Source: Tubiluchus corallicola
Lineage: Eukaryota > Priapulida > Priapulimorpha > Priapulimorphida > Tubiluchidae
Assembly: GCA_030141605.1 (NCBI GenBank)
Contig: JAQGDQ010000101.1
Span: 566,624-630,623, forward strand
Reading direction: 5' to 3'
DNA: 64,000 nucleotides
Below the pieces are notes generated by a model. That model was given only the letters and a program-made list of their open reading frames with translations. It had not been told where the DNA came from and made no database searches. Positions 59,872 through 64,000 of the stretch are shown piece by piece. The stretch's first letter is position 1. Every line of letters starts with the position of its first letter. A program made the position numbers and the translations under genes.

Positions 59872-60301
59872 TCCACCTATTGGCATTGAGGTATCAACAT
59901 TTATCAGAGTATTCCACCTACTTCTATCTGCACCTAACAGCGTAAGTTCTTCTACTCCTAAAGAATGATTTGGTTGAAGTTGTTGGTCATCTTTATTTAT
60001 CTTAGCTATCCAAGGTGTTTTAGGTTTGTCAGGTGGTTTTTTTGCAAGGTTTTAAGGCTTTCTTTAAGGCGATCCTTACTGGTGCTTCTTTTGGTAATCT
60101 TAGAAGATATCCTAGCCATCTTAACCTTTCGATCTTGACTTTTAAACTCCAGTAAATTTCTTTCGTTCTGGTGTATAAATCTTCATTTTTGACTATGTAT
60201 GGCCATCTTATCTTCAGAACTTTCCTAAGAAGACCTTTATGAAATGTGTCAATCTGCTTTTCTTGAATAATCGTTAAACCCCAAGTTTCGCAGTTGTACA
60301 T
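59872..60301 (-). pseudogene. LINE C-terminal fragment, RTE-like
   Basis: The minus-strand frame has YNCETWGLT, then LRKVLKIRWP and RLRWLGYLLRLP, typical of the C-terminal end of RTE-like endonuclease-reverse transcriptases (usual form RLRWLGHVLRMP). A frameshift in an A-rich run near 60030 shifts it to PPDKPKTPWIAKI, which continues to DRSRWN near 59900. No RT catalytic motif remains, so it is a 5'-truncated, dead copy. Confidence 0.75.
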
Positions 60302-60538
60302 AAATTAACCAATTAATTAATAAATTAATTAGCACAAGAATGTATTACCTAGCAAAAAATTAAGTCTTAACGTAAGACTTCGATTATTTAATGCTTACGT
60401 TACCAGCATATTTATGTATATGTTCTTAGTTTATTAGAACTATTAGGTGAACATTATCATTATGGACAGCATTTACAGAATAGCTCTTAGTTTCTGCACA
60501 GTTTCTGTTCGACTGAACAAATTAGCTTTGTTTTGCTA

Positions 60539-60593
60539 AAAGTACATCAATTCTCACACCAAAAGTACATCAATTCTACGCCAAAAGTACATC
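60539..60593. repeat. Three copies of an AAAAGTACATCA unit
   Basis: Tandem 24-25-base units (AAAAGTACATCAATTCTACG and variants). Short and of unknown origin. Confidence 0.7.
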
Positions 60594-60653
60594 ACACATG
60601 GGCAAAGCCAGGTTTACATTACATTTTCGTAATACAAGTAACCCAGCTGTAGT

Positions 60654-61745
60654 TATATATATATATATATATATATATAATAATCTTTATTTGCCATAAA
60701 AAATCGATATTCACAACTATAAAAGCATAAAAGAACATCGCTGCATGAGAATAAAATTCACACAACTGTTAAAGGCTAATGCGTCCAGTGCAAACTAAAA
60801 ACTACTGTGCCAAAAAATAAAACAAAAATATACATTATAATATTACACGGAAATTATAATAGACTATATACAATATATACATATAATTTAAAATGGACGT
60901 GGGTAAATAAAATTTGTAGATAAATATATATTATCGTTTACGTATGTTGGGTTTTCAAAACGATTTAATGTATGTATTTTTAATTTTGATTTGAATTCGT
61001 CAAAAGACTTGATTTGTTTTAAATTTGATGGCAGGGTATTCCAAAGTTGAACTCCTTGTTTAGTGATAGAATTGTTGCCGTATTTGTTATTAGTGCGTAT
61101 TTGCCTAATATTGTGTGTTCTTGGATTTAATGTTGGCTCCAAGAGGAGTGGAAGCTTATTTTTGATGAAGGGCGTGTTAATATTGTTGATGTATTTATAT
61201 AAAAACAAGATTGTGTAGAAGTCTTTATGTGCTTGTAAAATTGGGATTTTAAACATTGTTCTTAATTCTGTTACAGAGGTTTGATTTGTTATGAGGGACG
61301 TTTTATTTGAATAGCCAGCGACTAATCTTAATGCATAATTTTGAAGTCTATTTAGTTTGTTATAGCTGTCTCTTGAAACTTCATGAAAAAGTGTGCATCC
61401 GTATAAAAAGTGCGGTAGAATGAGAGTTTTAAAAATTAATAACTTTGTCTGTTTAGTTAGTTGACCTTTTACCTGCCGTAAGTAAGAGGTTCCGCATGCC
61501 ATTTTATCGTAAATTTTATTAAAGTGGTTATCCCAAGAAAGTTTGTTATCTACACAGATACCAAGAAAACTTACATTGTTTTTCTGTTTTATTATGCTAT
61601 TTTCAACTTTATTGATGTATTACTTATATTGTCATTTGAGAACGGGGAAAGGACCATGAAATCTGTTTTGGTGCTATTTATTTTGAGTTTTAAATGGGTA
61701 AATGCTATGTTAATGTTTGCGATGTCTTGTTCTAAAAGTCGTTGA
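60654..61745 (-). mobile_element. 5'-truncated CR1/L2-like LINE fragment
   Basis: On the minus strand: INSTKTDFMVL, FLGICVDNKLSWDNHFNKI, LRQVKGQLTKQTKLLIFKTL, ILPHFLYGC and a C-terminal GVQLWNTLPSNLKQIKSFDE. These are the last part of the RT and the C-terminal region of a CR1/L2-type ORF2. It is a different copy, and apparently a different subfamily, from the LINE in the channel intron. The 3' end has AATAAA near 60684 and a TA-rich tail (60654-60680). It is broken by stops near 61590. Confidence 0.8.
60888..61502 (-). pseudogene. LINE ORF2 C-terminal remnant (204 codons open)
   Basis: The longest open part of the fragment. It starts inside the RT-to-C-terminus transition (YDKMACGTSYLRQVKG) and ends with stop TAA after YPRPF. 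It lacks the RT catalytic FADD block, so it has no enzymatic function. Confidence 0.8.
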
Positions 61746-64000
61746 GCTGTTATCACTCACATCTAATTCTTTGCACCTCAAATAAGCATTATTTTTAAGT
61801 ATTTCACTATATATGCAACCAAAATTTCACCATTAATTTAATTATACATATATGTACTGGGTAATGGGTATATATCAGGCCCTGCCCTAACAACAAGGTT
61901 ACTAGCTTTAGCATGAACATAAAGCGTACGTTTACAGAATTTCAGCACAGTAAGTTCGCTTTTATCTTATCATAATCAGCCTCAAAGGTATTTCTATTTA
62001 ATGATTTTTCTACATTGAAAGCTACATATTCTACATATCTTGGAGCTATAAGTGATAGATCTAACGGTAGAATTAAGGATATTTTATCCAAACTGGTGAC
62101 CCAGATCATGAAACAGCAGTTTTTAACAGTATCAAAGAGTGTTTTTTTGCCTTTATCGTTAACCGCATAGATGCTTTTTGAAATTGAAGCCTAGACATAG
62201 AAATCAAGCCACAAGTACTTGTGCTTTTCCACGCTTTCGATTAGGATTCCATTATAGTAAAAACATCTTTTCTTAGAAACTCACCCAGCCTTATTAAAAC
62301 GATCACCTTTTTGCGATATTTACCTTCAATGACTATTTATTACCAAATAAATGCTGTTTATCTGATCATGCCTGTAAGCCAGATTGGTTTTATAAGTAGT
62401 TTTTTGCATCTGCGAATGTGATGTAGAATATCTATGATAGCACTATAAGAAACAGCAGAAAAACGAACACTATCTTCTGGCTGTCTTTTTAATATCAGGA
62501 CTGGGTTTTACATGAAAAATGAAAAACAACTTGCAAATTTGTCATTTTTGAAGTCGCTGGCTTTCATTTATTAGTCAATATACTAGGTTATTTGTTCACA
62601 ACATACTGCAACGACCGTAACGGTTTACAGCATAAATGCCCGTGTGGCTTTAGGTTGGAGTGAACATTCTCTTTAAGTTTGAACTGAATATTCTCGGTTG
62701 AAAGCACAATTATCATTCAAGGTCTTACTAAGAACAATTATGTTTATCAAACTGACTGAAATGTTGTCATCTGTAAACACTGACATTGGGAATTGTGTAA
62801 TGATAATTACCATTACCCGACAGAGCTGACACACGATTATTAAAAAAAATTATGCTGTGTCTTCTAACGAATTTTTGTCTACTATAAAACAGAAATTATC
62901 TTCGACGTTTGTCCAGAAAGAAACTTATTTAGCCTTTTAAATACACTGTCATTCTTCATTACACTGCTGTAATCGTTACTGTTATTATCTACGTTATTCC
63001 AAGTTTCATGGTTTGTATTCTGTTCTTGTCATAAAGTAAATGCTATGTTAAAGTAAATGAACAAACGAAATGATGGTGACAATAAAACTGTTGTGAAGTT
63101 TCATCTGACTGCACTATTTGTTTTTTGTCTAATTTTTGGCGTACATAAGTTTTATGTATTCTATTGTGTGCCTGCACTGTTTCGAACAATGTGCATGTAG
63201 TGTTGACTGCATGAAGAAGATATCAAATATTTAAGAAAATTTTTGAGTTCAATGTGAAAATTCATTGATTTTCTCTAAATTCGAGTCAAGACAGCACCAG
63301 GGTTTTAGTGACACTGTTGCAGTGACGAGGTTTCTATCGTAGATGTTGATTTTTCGTTTCCCCTGAATTTTTGTGCCGCACACAAGTACTGTACGCAGTA
63401 ATCACTGTTTACACCGAGTGCAGTACATGTATGTACGCACTTAGTACGTTGGATATAAACTGTTGTATACTACAAGGTCGTTACTTTTTTTATCAAGGAG
63501 CTGCTGCTTATTACTGATTTAAATTATAAGCCTTTTTCTTGTACCAATTTACTAACTTTACATTTCGTTTTTTTGTAGTAACGAGAACTTAGCAAAGACT
63601 GATAACTGGATAAAATTTAATGAATTGTCAGTTAAAAAAGAAGAAAAAGGGAATTTAAATAATTCTTAATAATTTAATAAGTTCGCGCCAAGTACAATTT
63701 TTCAGGAAAACGGCACTATTTCACTATCCCAGTGTGCACCAAAAAAAAACATAAAAAATAAATTTTTTGGACAAAATTAACTTATTTATACTTTTGCTTA
63801 GTAAATGAAGTTATTATTTTTTCGAATTTTGTGCAATGTTATTCAAACGTGTTTCATTTATATTGCATGTAAATTATATTTGTTGTACAATACTGATATA
63901 ATTTTTAGATCGAACGTGGTGGGAAAGAATTTTGATTTACTCATTCTAATTAACCCTTTTTGTATATAAGCTTACTGTGTTTCTGTAAACTAACTTTGTG
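61746..64000. other. Intergenic sequence to the window end
   Basis: AT-rich with no recognisable gene, repeat array or element. Only short unrelated frames are present. Confidence 0.6.

Overview
This is a piece of a eukaryotic nuclear genome, very probably from an invertebrate bilaterian animal. It is AT-rich and full of microsatellites. Its protein-coding genes are split by GT-AG introns of about 0.4 to 10 kb, and it carries LINE retrotransposons, a DNA transposon and MITE-like inverted-repeat elements. A secreted Frizzled-related protein gene with the three-coding-exon layout of the sFRP1/2/5 group argues against a fly-like insect, a group from which sFRPs are believed lost. The phylum cannot be fixed from the sequence alone.

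Four animal genes can be built completely, and all reading frames join in phase. (1) 4961-13087, plus strand: a secreted Frizzled-related protein of 373 aa (CRD, netrin-like module, very basic tail) in three exons. (2) 16522-33005, minus strand: a Cys-loop ligand-gated ion channel subunit of 509 aa in nine exons, with an unusual pore segment. (3) 44297-55746, plus strand: a nine-exon, 554-aa transmembrane ZP-domain protein whose ZP domain lies between two Gly/Tyr/Arg-rich arms and is followed by a furin-type RKKR site. (4) 57205-58293, plus strand: an intronless class A GPCR of 362 aa. Genes 1 and 2 converge on 13.1-16.5 kb. Genes 2 and 3 diverge from a roughly 11-kb intergenic region at 33-44.3 kb. 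Genes 3 and 4 are 1.46 kb apart in tandem. Nothing suggests that they form one pathway: they are a Wnt modulator, an ion channel, an extracellular structural protein and a receptor.

Mobile DNA. Intron 1 of the channel gene holds a decayed CR1/L2/Jockey-like LINE in antisense orientation (about 26.84-31.14 kb). Inside its reverse-transcriptase-coding part sits a 967-bp pogo/Tigger-like element (28403-29369) with 25-bp inverted termini and a TA target duplication; taking it out restores the LINE reading frame. Two more LINE 3' fragments lie at 59.87-60.30 kb (RTE-like C-terminus) and 60.68-61.75 kb. MITE-like elements lie at 17101-17662 (TAA duplication, Harbinger-like), at about 50335-50557, and possibly at 190-526. 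A near-perfect palindrome of about 310 bp lies at 35434-35743. A degenerate tRNA-Leu-like sequence sits in sFRP intron 1 and a tRNA-derived SINE-like sequence in intron 2 of the channel gene.

Everything else is intron or intergenic sequence with tandem repeats. I found no CRISPR, bacterial or viral feature. No wholly new multi-gene system is evident. The most unusual items are the Gly-rich ZP protein, the atypical channel pore, and the nested transposon with reiterated subterminal motifs.
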